DNA of 64,000 nucleotides, taken from Microbacterium hatanonis (GTDB lineage: Bacteria; Actinomycetota; Actinomycetes; Actinomycetales; Microbacteriaceae). Positions within the stretch are counted from its first letter, which is position 1, and each line of letters opens with the position of its first letter. Below are positions 54,391 to 63,208 of the stretch, piece after piece. The notes below the pieces were generated by a model, which was not told the origin of the DNA, did not search any database, and saw only the letters and a list, made by a program, of their open reading frames with translations. The translations under genes were made by a program, and so were the position numbers. The stretch is taken from the NCBI RefSeq assembly GCF_008017415.1, contig NZ_VRSV01000001.1, positions 806,001 to 870,000 of the forward strand, given 5' to 3'.

Positions 54391-55578
54391 GTGAACGGAG
54401 TGCTGTCTCGGATGGGCCTGCGGCGGATGAGTGCGCGCGATGCCGATGCGCCGGGTCGCGTGGCGAGTCCGCTCGAGCTGCTGTTCGACCTCGTCTTCGT
54501 CGTCGCGATCTCGCAGGCCTCCAGCAATCTGCACCACCTCATCAGCGCTGGCGAGGTCGGCCAGGGCGTGTTGTCGTACCTGATGGTGTTCTTCGCCGTG
54601 TGGTGGGCGTGGATGAACTTCACCTGGTTCGCGTCCGCCTTCGACACCGACGACTGGCTCTATCGCGTGATGACGATCGTGCAGATGGGCGGTGTGCTCG
54701 TGCTCGCCGCCGGCGTGCACGACGCGATGGTCGAGTTCGACTACACGGTGGTGACCTTCGGCTACGTGATCATGCGGCTGGCGATGGTCGGCCAGTGGGC
54801 GCGGCTCGCCGCATCCGATCCCGCGTCGCGGGGCACCGCGGTGCGCTTCGCCGTCGGCATCGCCGGCGTGCAGGTGCTCTGGGTCGCGCGCCTCGCCCTC
54901 CCCGAGACCTGGCAGCTCTGGACTTTCTTCCTGCTGATGGCGCTCGAGATCTGCGTGCCGATCGTCGCCGAGGCTCGGGGGCGCACGCCCTGGCACCCCC
55001 ATCACATCGCCGAGCGGTTCGGTCTGTTCACGCTGCTGCTGCTCGGCGAGAGTCTGCTGGCGTCGTCGAACGCTCTGATCGATGCGCTCGCCGCGGGTGA
55101 GCATCTGGCAGATCTGCTGTGGCTCGCCGCATCCGGCCTCGTCATCACCGCGGCCATCTGGTGGATCTACTACGCCCGCGAGCAGCACGAGGCCCTGTCG
55201 AATGCCCGCCGCGGTTTCGCGTTCGGGTATCCGCACTACGCGATCTTCGCCGCGGTGGGCGCCGTCTCGGCCGGGGTGGAGGTCGAGATCGACAAGGTCA
55301 CGGGGCAGACGGAGGTGTCGGATGCTGTCGCCGGACTCGCCCTGACGTTGCCGGTCGCCGTGTTTCTTCTGGTCGTCTGGGCGGTGCTGCTGCGTCGGCA
55401 GATCGCGAGGTCGGTGTCGGCGGTGGTGGTCGCCGCGGTGCTCGTCGCCGTGGCCGCGGGCCTTCTTCCGGCGGGCGAGTACGTCGTCGCTGCGCTCGTC
55501 TTGACGGCTGTCGTCGTGGCTCTCGAGGTCGATGGGGCGAGACGCGTTCGCGGCGGGGTTGGGGACCGGGTAGGATAG
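54391..55578 (+). CDS. Low temperature requirement protein A (LtrA) family membrane protein
   Basis: 395 residues with about ten to eleven hydrophobic segments. The start SPLELLFDLVFVVAISQASSNLHHLI and the internal HHIAERFGLFTLLLLGESLLASSNAL are diagnostic of LtrA (PF06772). The family was named from a Listeria mutant that fails to grow in the cold, and its molecular activity is unknown. The stop overlaps the -10 box of the following tRNA gene. Confidence 0.9.
   Translation: MNGVLSRMGLRRMSARDADAPGRVASPLELLFDLVFVVAISQASSNLHHLISAGEVGQGVLSYLMVFFAVWWAWMNFTWFASAFDTDDWLYRVMTIVQMGGVLVLAAGVHDAMVEFDYTVVTFGYVIMRLAMVGQWARLAASDPASRGTAVRFAVGIAGVQVLWVARLALPETWQLWTFFLLMALEICVPIVAEARGRTPWHPHHIAERFGLFTLLLLGESLLASSNALIDALAAGEHLADLLWLAASGLVITAAIWWIYYAREQHEALSNARRGFAFGYPHYAIFAAVGAVSAGVEVEIDKVTGQTEVSDAVAGLALTLPVAVFLLVVWAVLLRRQIARSVSAVVVAAVLVAVAAGLLPAGEYVVAALVLTAVVVALEVDGARRVRGGVGDRVG
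55571..55576 (+). promoter_or_regulatory. -10 box of the tRNA-Pro gene
   Basis: TAGGAT lies 28 nt before the mature tRNA 5' end and overlaps the ltrA stop codon. No convincing -35 is seen. Confidence 0.35.
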
Positions 55579-55604
55579 TGGAGTTGTCCGCGTGCGGGCA
55601 GTTC

Positions 55605-55678
<74 letters not shown>

Positions 55679-55686
55679 CGGAACAC

Positions 55687-55717
55687 GAAAAGGGTCGGCC
55701 GAAAGGCCGGCCCTTTC
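55687..55717 (+). terminator. Intrinsic terminator of the tRNA-Pro gene
   Basis: A 12-bp stem, AAAGGGTCGGCC (55689-55700) with GGCCGGCCCTTT (55705-55716), one G-U pair, GAAA tetraloop. It starts about 10 nt after the tRNA. Confidence 0.88.
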
Positions 55718-55778
55718 GCATTTCGCCACGGGGCGCAGCGGGCCCTCTCGGATGGTCCGCTGAGGCGGGAGAACGCGG

Positions 55779-55805
55779 AAGGCCCCTGCTGGTCGCAGGG
55801 GCCTT
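55779..55805 (-). terminator. Terminator for the small secreted protein gene
   Basis: A perfect 11-bp stem, AAGGCCCCTGC (55779-55789) with GCAGGGGCCTT (55795-55805), around a 5-nt loop. It lies 54 nt past the minus-strand gene's stop and may work in both directions. Confidence 0.7.
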
Positions 55806-55858
55806 GCCTCCGTCGGGTGAATCGAAGTCGGGCCGGTGGCGAGACCTCGACCGGAGAC

Positions 55859-56104
55859 CTACTGGTACATGAGCCGCCATCGAACGGGGGTGCCGTTCAC
55901 GTACGCATCGGCCGTGCAGCCCTGGATGATCGTGTATCCCTGCTGGGCGAGGCGGTCCATCCGGAGCGAGCAGGTGTTCCAGCTGCTGTAGTACGAAACC
56001 TGTTGCGCGGCCTGCGCCGGCGCGGGGGCTGCGAACGCGAGAATTCCGATCGCAAGGGCAGTCGCCGGGATGCCGGCAAGGACTCGACGTCGAATTTTCA
56101 TCAT
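55859..56104 (-). CDS. Small secreted protein with two cysteines
   Basis: 81 residues from the ATG at 56104 (leaderless, TAGGGT 6 nt upstream). The in-frame GTG one codon earlier is less likely. Basic MMKIRRRVLAGIP and a hydrophobic stretch end at a signal peptidase site near AQA (30-32). The mature part is about 49 residues (SYYSSWNTCSLRMDRLAQQGYTIIQGC..), with C45 and C63 probably disulfide-bonded, plus a Tyr/Trp/Arg-rich end. Small secreted proteins of this shape occur in actinobacteria without known function. I do not recognise a named family. Confidence 0.75.
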   Translation of the reverse strand: MMKIRRRVLAGIPATALAIGILAFAAPAPAQAAQQVSYYSSWNTCSLRMDRLAQQGYTIIQGCTADAYVNGTPVRWRLMYQ

Positions 56105-56110
56105 CACGGC

Positions 56111-56116
56111 ACCCTA
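56111..56116 (-). promoter_or_regulatory. -10 box (leaderless) of the small secreted protein gene
   Basis: On the minus strand TAGGGT is followed by GCCGTG and then ATG at 56104. There is no Shine-Dalgarno. Confidence 0.5.
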
Positions 56117-56161
56117 GGCGCGTTCGCGTGCGAATGCACGGGGTCGCAAGAGTGGGCACGC

Positions 56162-57692
56162 TCAGTGGTGCGTCCCGCCATGAGCCGGCCCGGCCGCGTG
56201 TTCGCCGTCGGTGAGAACGTATTGGGCCATCATTCCCTGGTCTTCGTGCCAGAGCAGGTGGCAGTGGTACATGTACGGGGTGGCGGGGTCGACGAACGAT
56301 CCGAACGGGACGATCAGCTCGACGGTCTCTCCCCGCGGGATGAAGACGGTGTCTTTCGGCCCACGCAGGGGGCCGGTCGGACCGGCGCCGTTCGCGGTAT
56401 GGACGGCGAACTGCGTGCCGTGGATGTGGAAGTTGTGCGCACGGTTCGAGGAGTTCTCGATCGTCCACATCTCCGTACTGCCCGCGGCGACCACGGTGTC
56501 GATGCGGGCCATGTCCATCTTCTCGCCGTTGATCGTGGTGTCGCCCAGCGTGAAACGCCTCTCGATCAGGGCGTCTGCTCGCTGAGGGAGGGCAGCGGAC
56601 GGCAGCGCGATCGGCACATTCCGCGCCGGGGCGGTGCGTGGCCCGGTGATGCGCAGGATGCCCAGCGTGTCTTCGGCGCCGGAGGCGATGTTGTCTCCAC
56701 GGCTCATCCCGAGTTCGTGGGGGACCGAGCGGAGCACCAGATCGGCGTCCGGGCCGAGCTTCACGACGATCTCAGCGCGCTCTGCGGGGGACAGTAGGAG
56801 CCGGGTGAGCGGCTCCGGCGAAGGAAGGAGACCGCCATCGGTGCCGACGAGGTGGAAAGCATCCTTCGTCGACAGCTCGAGGTTGTAGCACCGGGCTGCG
56901 GAGGCGTTCAGGATGCGGAGGCGCACGAGGTTCGTCGAGGCCTCGAAGCGAGGCTCGTAGGTGCCGTTGACGATCACGGTGTTGCCGATCCGGCCGATCG
57001 GACTGGTGACGGGTGTGCCGGGGGAGCCCCCGCCGGAAGAGACCGCGACGTCCTGGATGATCAGAGGGATGTCGTCGACGCCGTAGTGGGAGGGAAGATC
57101 GGGCTGCGAGTCGTCGTCGACGAGGAACAGGCCCACCATGCCCCGGCTGACCTGCAGCTCGGTCTGTCCATGGGGGGTGCGGGTGGTACCAGAGCGTCGC
57201 TGCCGGTTGGTCGATCTGCCAGGCGGCGGTCCAGGTGTCCGAGGGGATGATGCTCTGGTGGGGTGTGCCGTCCTGTGTCGCTGGAAGCACCATGCCGTGC
57301 CAGTGCGCGGTGGTCGGCATCTTGAGGTCGTTCGTCACGTGGATGCGTACGCGTTCGCCCCGCCTGCCCCGGATCGTCGGACCCAGGTAGGTGCCGTTGA
57401 ACCCCATGGTCGCGAACCTCGTGCCCGGCACGAGCTCGGTATCACCGGCTTGCGCCAGGAGGCGGAACACCCTCTCGCCGTCGATCATCTCCGACTCCAG
57501 GAGCGGCGGAATCCGCAGGGGCGTCGCGAAGGAAGCGCCCGGGTTCCGGGGCTGTCCCTCGGTGAGCCAGTAGCTCGTCGCCCCGATCGCGGTGAGGGCG
57601 CCGGCGCCGAGAAGGAGCGTCCGGCGGCTGATGCGGATCGCGGGCGGGCCCTGTCGTGGCGGGAGAGGGGCGTCGCCGCTGTCGGTGCTCAT
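56162..57692 (-). pseudogene. Multicopper oxidase (CotA/FtsP type), frameshifted
   Basis: A Tat signal (ISRRTLLLGAGALTAIGA, 21-38) leads to three cupredoxin domains. Copper motifs are HWHG (130-133), HPHP (170-173), HNFHIHG and the C-terminal MYHCHLLWHEDQGMM, so all four are present. At 57171-57176 the + strand has six G. Five would keep the expected HPHPHGQTELQVSRGMVGLFLVDDD in one frame, but six shift the frame after residue 173, and the rest (to 56162) is in another frame. The total length, 1531 nt, equals 510 codons plus one base. This is either a real inactivating insertion, phase variation at the G6 run, or a sequencing error in a homopolymer. It is the last gene of the ArsR-SulP-oxidase operon and overlaps the SulP stop. 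If active it would oxidise metal ions or phenols outside the membrane. Confidence 0.85.
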
Positions 57693-59335
57693 CCTCTCGC
57701 CGCGGTTCGGCTGATATGGGATCGGGCGTGAGCGATCGCAGCATCCACTTCGACGAAGAGATGGCGAGGGTGCCGAAGGGAGCTGATGACACCCAGTCGC
57801 TCGAGCACGCTCAGGTGTTCGGGTCTGATTCCCTTGATGAGCACCGTGATGCCGCGCCGCTCCAGCGCGGTCACGAGCTGCGTGAGGGTGCGTGCGCCCG
57901 TGGCGTCGATGAGCTGCAGTTGGGACAGACGAAGGATGACGACCTCGATGCCCGCGTGGGCGCTGATGCGGTCGAGGATCCGCTCGGCCGCTCCGAAGAA
58001 CAGCGAACCATCGATGCGGAAGAGGGCGATGCGCTCGTCCCCGACGACGGGCGGCCCCGGCAGTTCCTCCCGGTGCACACCGCTCGCCGCGCTGAGCGCG
58101 CGCAGCGCGAAGAACCCGGCGACGGCGATGCCGATACCGACCGCGACGATCAGGTCGAAGCTCAGGGTGACGAGCGCCGTGACGACGAAGACGATCGCGT
58201 CGGAACGGGTGGACCGCAGCACCTGCCTGACGACGGTGGGGGAGATCATCCTGGCCGCCGTCACCATGAGCACCCCGGAGAGCGCGGCCAGAGGAATCAC
58301 CGCGACGACGTGAGCGGCCAGATAGACCACCGCGAGAAGCGCCAGGGAGTGCACGATCGCGGATGCTCGTGTTCGGGCGCCGGACCGTACGTTGACGGCA
58401 GTTCGAGCGATCGCGCCGGTGGCGGGCATCCCCCCGAAGAAGCCCGACGCGATAGACGCGAGTCCTTGACCGAACAGTTCGCGGTCGGCGTCGACCGGAT
58501 CGGTGTCCGACATCGATGCGGCGACCCTGGCCGAGAGCAGCGACTCGATCGCCGCCAGCGCGGCCACGGCGAATGCCGGCGCGAGCAGGCTCGGTAGGGT
58601 GCCGACATCGACGACGGGCAGCGATGGCGCGGGGAGGGACTGCGGCAACTCGCCGATCGCATCGATCGGAAGGCTGAGAAGAGACGCACCCATCGTGACG
58701 ACGGCGATGGCGATGAAGGATGCGGGGAGCCGCCCGCTGATCCGCCCCAGCGCCAGCATCAGGACGGCGACCGATGCGACGACGCCGAGCGGGAGGAGTG
58801 CGGCGGGCCAGCTCGCGCTCATCACCGACTGCACGGCGGCGACGAGCGCGTTGGTGCTGTGTGCGGCCCCGCTGACCCCCACAGCGCCGGGCACCTGCTG
58901 GAGGAAGATGATCACACCGATGCCGACCGTGAATCCCTCGATCACGGGCCAGGGGATGTAGCTCACCGTGCGCCCGAGGCGCATCACCCCGGCGAGCAGC
59001 ACGATGACGCCGGCCAGGATGCTGATGACCACCACGGAGCCGACACCGTGGGCGACCACGATGGGGCCGAGGATCACTACCATCGCGCCGGTCGGTCCCG
59101 ACACCTGCACGGGGGAGCCGCCGAAGACGGCGGCGACGAGACCGGCGACGATCGCCGTGACGAGACCGGCTTCCGCCCCCATGCCGGAGCTGACCCCGAA
59201 CGCCAATGCCAGGGGAAGGGCGACGATGGCGACGGTGACGCCGGCGACCAGATCTCGCCGCCAGCTGCGACGGAACGCGGTGTAGTCCTGTCGGCGAGGC
59301 AGCAACGATCGAAGCGACCCCGACGGGACGTTCAT
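57689..59335 (-). CDS. SulP-family anion transporter with STAS domain
   Basis: 548 residues. The transport domain (about 1-430) has 10-14 hydrophobic segments. It starts DLVAGVTVAIVALPLALAFGVSSGMGAEAGLVTAIVAGLVAAVFGGSPVQVSGPTGAM, the SulP signature. The STAS domain (about 440-545) contains VVILRLSQLQLIDATGARTLTQLVTAL. Members carry sulfate, bicarbonate or other anions. The missing carbonic anhydrase domain and the ArsR/oxidase context do not settle the substrate. I chose the ATG at 59335 that overlaps the ArsR stop (ATGA). Its own stop overlaps the multicopper oxidase start. Confidence 0.9.
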   Translation of the reverse strand: MNVPSGSLRSLLPRRQDYTAFRRSWRRDLVAGVTVAIVALPLALAFGVSSGMGAEAGLVTAIVAGLVAAVFGGSPVQVSGPTGAMVVILGPIVVAHGVGSVVVISILAGVIVLLAGVMRLGRTVSYIPWPVIEGFTVGIGVIIFLQQVPGAVGVSGAAHSTNALVAAVQSVMSASWPAALLPLGVVASVAVLMLALGRISGRLPASFIAIAVVTMGASLLSLPIDAIGELPQSLPAPSLPVVDVGTLPSLLAPAFAVAALAAIESLLSARVAASMSDTDPVDADRELFGQGLASIASGFFGGMPATGAIARTAVNVRSGARTRASAIVHSLALLAVVYLAAHVVAVIPLAALSGVLMVTAARMISPTVVRQVLRSTRSDAIVFVVTALVTLSFDLIVAVGIGIAVAGFFALRALSAASGVHREELPGPPVVGDERIALFRIDGSLFFGAAERILDRISAHAGIEVVILRLSQLQLIDATGARTLTQLVTALERRGITVLIKGIRPEHLSVLERLGVISSLRHPRHLFVEVDAAIAHARSHISRTAARG

Positions 59336-59697
59336 CGACGGGATGCGATGGCCGGCAGAGTCAGAGCGGAGGCCTGGTGTCGCTGCGAGTCCTGCAGCAG
59401 TTCGCCCAGGAGCAGGCGGGCAACCCGCAACAGGTCGGCCACCTGTGGGAACGCCAAGCGGTAGTACACGACGTTCGCCCGACGCTCGGACACGACCAGT
59501 CCGTAGCGCCGCAGAACGGAGAGGTGCTGCGAGAGATGCGACGCCTCGAGCCCCGTCTCGATGATGAGATCCGACACCGGTGCTTCCTCCACGCCCGCGA
59601 GGATCTCGAGCACCCGGATGCGGTAGGGATGGGCTAGTCCTTTGAACAGGTTCGCCTTGATCTCGTAGAGGGGGCGCTCGCCGCTGTCCAGACCCAT
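59332..59697 (-). CDS. ArsR/SmtB-family transcriptional regulator
   Basis: A 121-residue winged-helix dimer. YEIKANLFKGLAHPYRIRVLEILAG, then SDLIIETGLEASHLSQHLSVLRRYGLVVSERRANVVYYRL (recognition helix and wing). There is no cysteine, so the classical ELCVCDL metal site is absent and any metal would need the His/Asp-type sites near the C-terminus. It heads an operon with the SulP transporter and the multicopper oxidase and has a palindrome in its promoter (59726-59754). The signal is unknown. Confidence 0.9.
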   Translation of the reverse strand: MGLDSGERPLYEIKANLFKGLAHPYRIRVLEILAGVEEAPVSDLIIETGLEASHLSQHLSVLRRYGLVVSERRANVVYYRLAFPQVADLLRVARLLLGELLQDSQRHQASALTLPAIASRR

Positions 59698-59725
59698 GGG
59701 GACTCTCCTCGAGATGCATGATCGC

Positions 59726-59754
59726 CGTTGTATAACGACTTGATGAATTCATCA
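59726..59754. promoter_or_regulatory. ArsR-type operator and promoter region
   Basis: TGATGAATTCATCA (59741-59754) is a perfect 14-bp palindrome. CGTTGTATAACG (59726-59737) adds a 4-bp inverted pair. On the minus strand a -10-like TTATAC (59730-59735) lies in this segment, with the palindrome where the -35 would be. It fits autorepression by the ArsR protein. Confidence 0.6.
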
Positions 59755-59799
59755 TACGGTGTCGAGGCTCATGGAAGGGCGAGAGCAGCGGGACGGGCG

Positions 59800-60321
59800 T
59801 CAGGCCACGTGTCGTTGACTTCGGAGTGGTGGCGACTGCCGCGCATGGCCCAGATGGATCCCGATGTGCCCGACTCCGAGGATGAGAGCGGCGACGATGA
59901 GCGCCGGGGCGGGTCCGTAGATCCCGAGGAGCACGAACGCCGCGATCGGCAGCACCGCGAGAGGTACGGGGACGCCGAGAAGGGGTCGAGTGAAGTCCTG
60001 CATGGATCGGTCGCTGACGAAGTACCGCACCCAGGTCAGCTCGTAGGCGACCATGAGCCCGGTGGCGGCGATCAGCCACCACGACCACGGCGTCCACGGT
60101 CTCGTGTTGGTGTCGGCGAAAAGAAGCGCGGCCGCCGTGGTCGCGACCTGTCCGACACGTTCCAGTACTCCGAGCGTGCGATTCTCCGTCGCGGGGTCGT
60201 AGCCCGTCGGCCTCGCCGTGCGCGCCTAGATCAGATTCGGCACGAACAGCGCGAGAAGGAAGGCCAAGCCCACCCAGGAGAACCCGAACTCACCCACACG
60301 CACCTCTTCCCATCCGATCAT
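59800..60321 (-). pseudogene. Small membrane protein gene interrupted by an in-frame amber codon
   Basis: From the ATG at 60321 the frame reads MIGWEEVRVGEFGFSWVGLAFLLALFVPNLI, then TAG (60226-60228). It continues in the same frame as ARTARPTGYDPATENRTLGVLERVGQVATT, the hydrophobic stretch LLFADTNTRPWTPWSWWLIAATGLM, and three more hydrophobic segments to the stop at 59800. NLIWARxxPxGYDPxxENRxLxxLERVGQ is a coherent family pattern, with TGG (Trp) expected where TAG stands. As a whole it would be a 173-codon, four- to five-helix membrane protein of unknown function. A single G-to-A change explains the break. Translation restart at the Met in GLMVAYE would give only the last 84 residues. Confidence 0.7.
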
Positions 60322-60368
60322 TGCTCCCCGCGGTCGATCGCCGCCCGGGTGGGAGCGACCTATCCGTG

Positions 60369-62600
60369 TCAGCCTGTCGCGGCGATAGCGAAATTGTCGC
60401 GGAACACGTTCTCCGGGTCGACTCGCGACTTGATCGCGCGGAGGCGTTCGAGGGTGGCCGGCGGGAAGGCTTCGGCGATGCGCTCGGGGCGCAGCGACGT
60501 CTCGAAGCTCAGATAGAGGCCGCGCGAGTGGGCGGCGATCTCCCGCCAGGCCGCTTCCAGCCGCGCTTCGTTCGCCCCGAATGTCGCGACCGAGAAAGCC
60601 GCAGACCGATGCGCGTATGCGGTGGCGTCTTCGGGGACGTCGGCGACCGCGCCGCCTACGGCGCGCAGGGAGAAGAAGTGCGTCGCACCGCTGTCGAGCA
60701 GTCGTGCCATCGACGCCGAGAGCTCGGGCGTGAGGGCGTCGACCAGGGCCGAGCGGGTGATGGGTTCTCCCGCACCCTGCTGCGGACCGAGGTCGGCGTT
60801 CGCCATCACCTGTGCGTAGGTCGTCACCTGCACCGATTGCTGGAGAAGGGGGCCGAGCTGTGCGAAGGGCTGCAGGCGCTCGATGATGGTGTCGGGGTCG
60901 GCGGAGTCGATCATCGCCATCACGAAAGCCGTCTGCGGTTGCCCCTGCCGGGCGGCCTGCATGATGAGGAAGCTCGTGAGATCTCGCGGCGAAGCCTGCA
61001 CCGCAGCGCCCCAGCCCTCGAGGAATCCGGCCGCGTCGCTCGCCTCGAACACGAGTTGCGCCCAGCCGACCTCGCCGACCTCGTCGACCTCGAAGTCGAA
61101 CGAGGTCGCGATGCCCATGTTGGCGCCCGCTCCCCGCATCCCCCAGAACAGATCGGGATCGTTCTCCGTGTCCGCGCGCACGATCGAGCCGTCGGCCAGC
61201 ACCACCTCTACGGCTCGCACATGGTCGATCGTGAGCCCGTGCTCGCGCACGAGCCACCCGATGCCGCCCGCCGTCGCGAGCCCGCCCACCCCGACGCCGC
61301 CGTAGTCGCCCGAGCTCAGGGCCCAGCCGTGCTCGCCCAGTGCGGCGGCGACCTCGGCCCAGCGCGCGCCGGCCCCGATGCGCACCAGGCGCCGCTCGGC
61401 ATCGAGCACCTCGATGGTGTTCATCCGTCGCAGATCGATGACGATGCCGCCGTCGTTCGTGCTGCGTCCCGAGATGCCGTGACCGCCGCTTCGCACCGAG
61501 AGGGCGATGTCCGGATGCTGCCGGGCGAAGGTGACAGCGCGTGACACCTGCGCCGCGTCGGAGGGCTGGAGCACGATGCCCGGCCGACCTCCGCGCATGT
61601 AGGTGTTGGCGACGTCGGGGTAGTCGAAGTCGCCCGGCTCGACGGTGTGGACGCCCGCAGGGGCGGCGTCGTAGTCGATGCCGGCCCGGCGCCGCGAGAG
61701 CGCTGCGACCGATCGGGTCGGCGCGGGAGCGACCCCGCGCACGGCGCGCTCGCGAGCCACGAGCTCGCGCACCGCCGGGGCGACCTCTTCTCCGAAACGC
61801 TGCAGAGCGCGCGGATCATCGGCCATCGCGATGAAGGTCGATACGCCATCGGCGAGCGTGTATCCCGCGAGTTCCTCGGCCCAGGCTCGCGGGTCGGCGC
61901 CCGATGGTCCGACGTTCAGCAGGCGCCGGATCGCCCGCGGATCCCGACCCGCCGCGCGTGCGGCCTCGTCGATCCGGGTGTTGCCGCGGGCGTAGTCGCC
62001 GGGCTCGAGCCACGGGAGCGATGGCAGCCACCCGTCAGCGGCGCGGCCGACGAGTGCCAGCATCCGTGGCTTTCTCGCCCCGAGCCAGATCGGGATGTCG
62101 TGGGCCGGACGGGGGCCGCGTTTGGCCCCGTGCACCGCATGCGTCGTGCCGTGGGTGAACAGTCCGCCGCGTTGCGAGGTGTCCCAGCGGCCTCTGATGA
62201 TCTCGATCGCCTCCTCGAGGGCGTCGACAGCCTGCCCCGGGGTGAGCTTCGGTGTTCCCATCGCCTCGATGGCGTCCCAGAACCCTCCCGCGCCGAGGCC
62301 CAGGTCGAGACGCCCGCCGGAGAGGAGGTCGAGACTGGCCGCGGCTCCCGCCAGGACCGCCGGCGGTCGCAGCGGCACGTTGAGCACGTTGGGGGCGATG
62401 CGGATGCGTTCGGTGGCGGCTGCGACGTAGGACATGAGGGTCCAGGTATCGAGGAACGACGGTTGGTAGGGATGGTCTTGGAAGGTGACGAGGTCGAGCT
62501 CCGACGCCTCGGCGAGCTGGGCGAGCGCGACCGGCGCCTGCGGGTCGCCGGCCGTCGGAGTGAGGAAGGCTCCGAAGAGCAGGTCGTGTCCGTAGTCCAT
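60369..62600 (-). CDS. Luciferase-like monooxygenase fused to an FAD-linked (PCMH/BBE) oxidase
   Basis: 743 residues. Residues 1-285 are a luciferase-like (FMN/F420 flavin) domain: HDLLFGAFLTPTAGDP, PNVLNVPLRPPAVLAGAAASLDLLSGGRLDLGLGAG and IPIWLGARKPRMLALVGRAADGWLP. Residues 325-500 are a PCMH FAD-binding domain with SVRSGGHGISGRSTNDGGIVIDL. H374 is the likely covalent flavin site, while the second site (Cys in BBE enzymes) reads GDYGGVGVGG, so only one link is expected. The C-terminus ends with the BBE motif SRVDPENVFRDNFAI. Both halves are complete, so this is a genuine two-flavin fusion and not a frame error. It lies 11 nt after the TetR gene, with an AAGGA site. The substrate is unknown. 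Confidence 0.88.
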   Translation of the reverse strand: MDYGHDLLFGAFLTPTAGDPQAPVALAQLAEASELDLVTFQDHPYQPSFLDTWTLMSYVAAATERIRIAPNVLNVPLRPPAVLAGAAASLDLLSGGRLDLGLGAGGFWDAIEAMGTPKLTPGQAVDALEEAIEIIRGRWDTSQRGGLFTHGTTHAVHGAKRGPRPAHDIPIWLGARKPRMLALVGRAADGWLPSLPWLEPGDYARGNTRIDEAARAAGRDPRAIRRLLNVGPSGADPRAWAEELAGYTLADGVSTFIAMADDPRALQRFGEEVAPAVRELVARERAVRGVAPAPTRSVAALSRRRAGIDYDAAPAGVHTVEPGDFDYPDVANTYMRGGRPGIVLQPSDAAQVSRAVTFARQHPDIALSVRSGGHGISGRSTNDGGIVIDLRRMNTIEVLDAERRLVRIGAGARWAEVAAALGEHGWALSSGDYGGVGVGGLATAGGIGWLVREHGLTIDHVRAVEVVLADGSIVRADTENDPDLFWGMRGAGANMGIATSFDFEVDEVGEVGWAQLVFEASDAAGFLEGWGAAVQASPRDLTSFLIMQAARQGQPQTAFVMAMIDSADPDTIIERLQPFAQLGPLLQQSVQVTTYAQVMANADLGPQQGAGEPITRSALVDALTPELSASMARLLDSGATHFFSLRAVGGAVADVPEDATAYAHRSAAFSVATFGANEARLEAAWREIAAHSRGLYLSFETSLRPERIAEAFPPATLERLRAIKSRVDPENVFRDNFAIAATG

Positions 62601-62611
62601 GGGCAGTCCTT

Positions 62612-63163
62612 TCAGGCGCGAATGCCGGCGATGAGAATGTCGAGGAGCAGCTGCTGATCGGCCGGCGACCCGAGCCTTACGGCGTGCTCCACACCGCACA
62701 CGAGCCGCTGCAACTGCGCGGCGGAGAGATCGGCGCGCACGGCGCCCGTCGCCTGGGCGCGGACGAGGACGGCGCCGAAGCCGGCGGAGACCTGCGCTCG
62801 TGCGGCGGTGCACTCGCTGTGCACGATCGGGTCGGAGCGCTCGAGGTCGACGAGCACCGCCTGCAGGCCGGAGTCGGACAGCTGCAGGGCGAGAGCGTCG
62901 GCGAGAAACCGGCGGAGCGCCACGACGGCATCTGCTTCGCGCGTCGCAGCCTCCGCCGCCTCGTTGAGTCGGCGGAGCGACTCGACGCTCAACGCTTCGA
63001 CCAGGGCTCGAACGTTCGGGAAGTGGCGGTAGACCGTGCCGACTCCGACGCCCGCATCGCGCGCGATGTCGTTGAGCCGCAGCTCCGCCGCATCCCGCCC
63101 CTTCGCGACCGCCAGGATGCGCTCGCGGCTACGCGCGGCGTCGGCACGAACGGTGCTGCTCAT
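62612..63163 (-). CDS. TetR-family transcriptional regulator
   Basis: 183 residues. N-terminal HTH (about 12-58): SRERILAVAKGRDAAELRLNDIARDAGVGVGTVYRHFPNVRALVEAL. The rest is the helical ligand/dimer domain. The ATG at 63163 is abutted by GGAGGA (too close for a normal ribosome site) and follows a TAGAGT box by 6 nt, so leaderless expression is likely. It is cotranscribed with the luciferase/FAD fusion and should repress both genes by binding the near-perfect inverted repeat at 63176-63208. Confidence 0.92.
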   Translation of the reverse strand: MSSTVRADAARSRERILAVAKGRDAAELRLNDIARDAGVGVGTVYRHFPNVRALVEALSVESLRRLNEAAEAATREADAVVALRRFLADALALQLSDSGLQAVLVDLERSDPIVHSECTAARAQVSAGFGAVLVRAQATGAVRADLSAAQLQRLVCGVEHAVRLGSPADQQLLLDILIAGIRA

Positions 63164-63169
63164 TCCTCC

Positions 63170-63175
63170 ACTCTA
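63170..63175 (-). promoter_or_regulatory. -10 box (leaderless) of the tetR gene
   Basis: On the minus strand TAGAGT lies 6 nt ahead of the ATG at 63163 and directly next to the operator. Confidence 0.5.
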
Positions 63176-63208
63176 CGCCCGAAACGGATACTTCATCCGT
63201 TTTGGGCG
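63176..63208. promoter_or_regulatory. TetR operator
   Basis: CGCCCGAAACGGAT (63176-63189) and ATCCGTTTTGGGCG (63195-63208) pair at 13 of 14 positions around ACTTC. The core AAACGGAT-N5-ATCCGTTT is perfect. It covers the -35 region of the tetR promoter. Confidence 0.8.
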
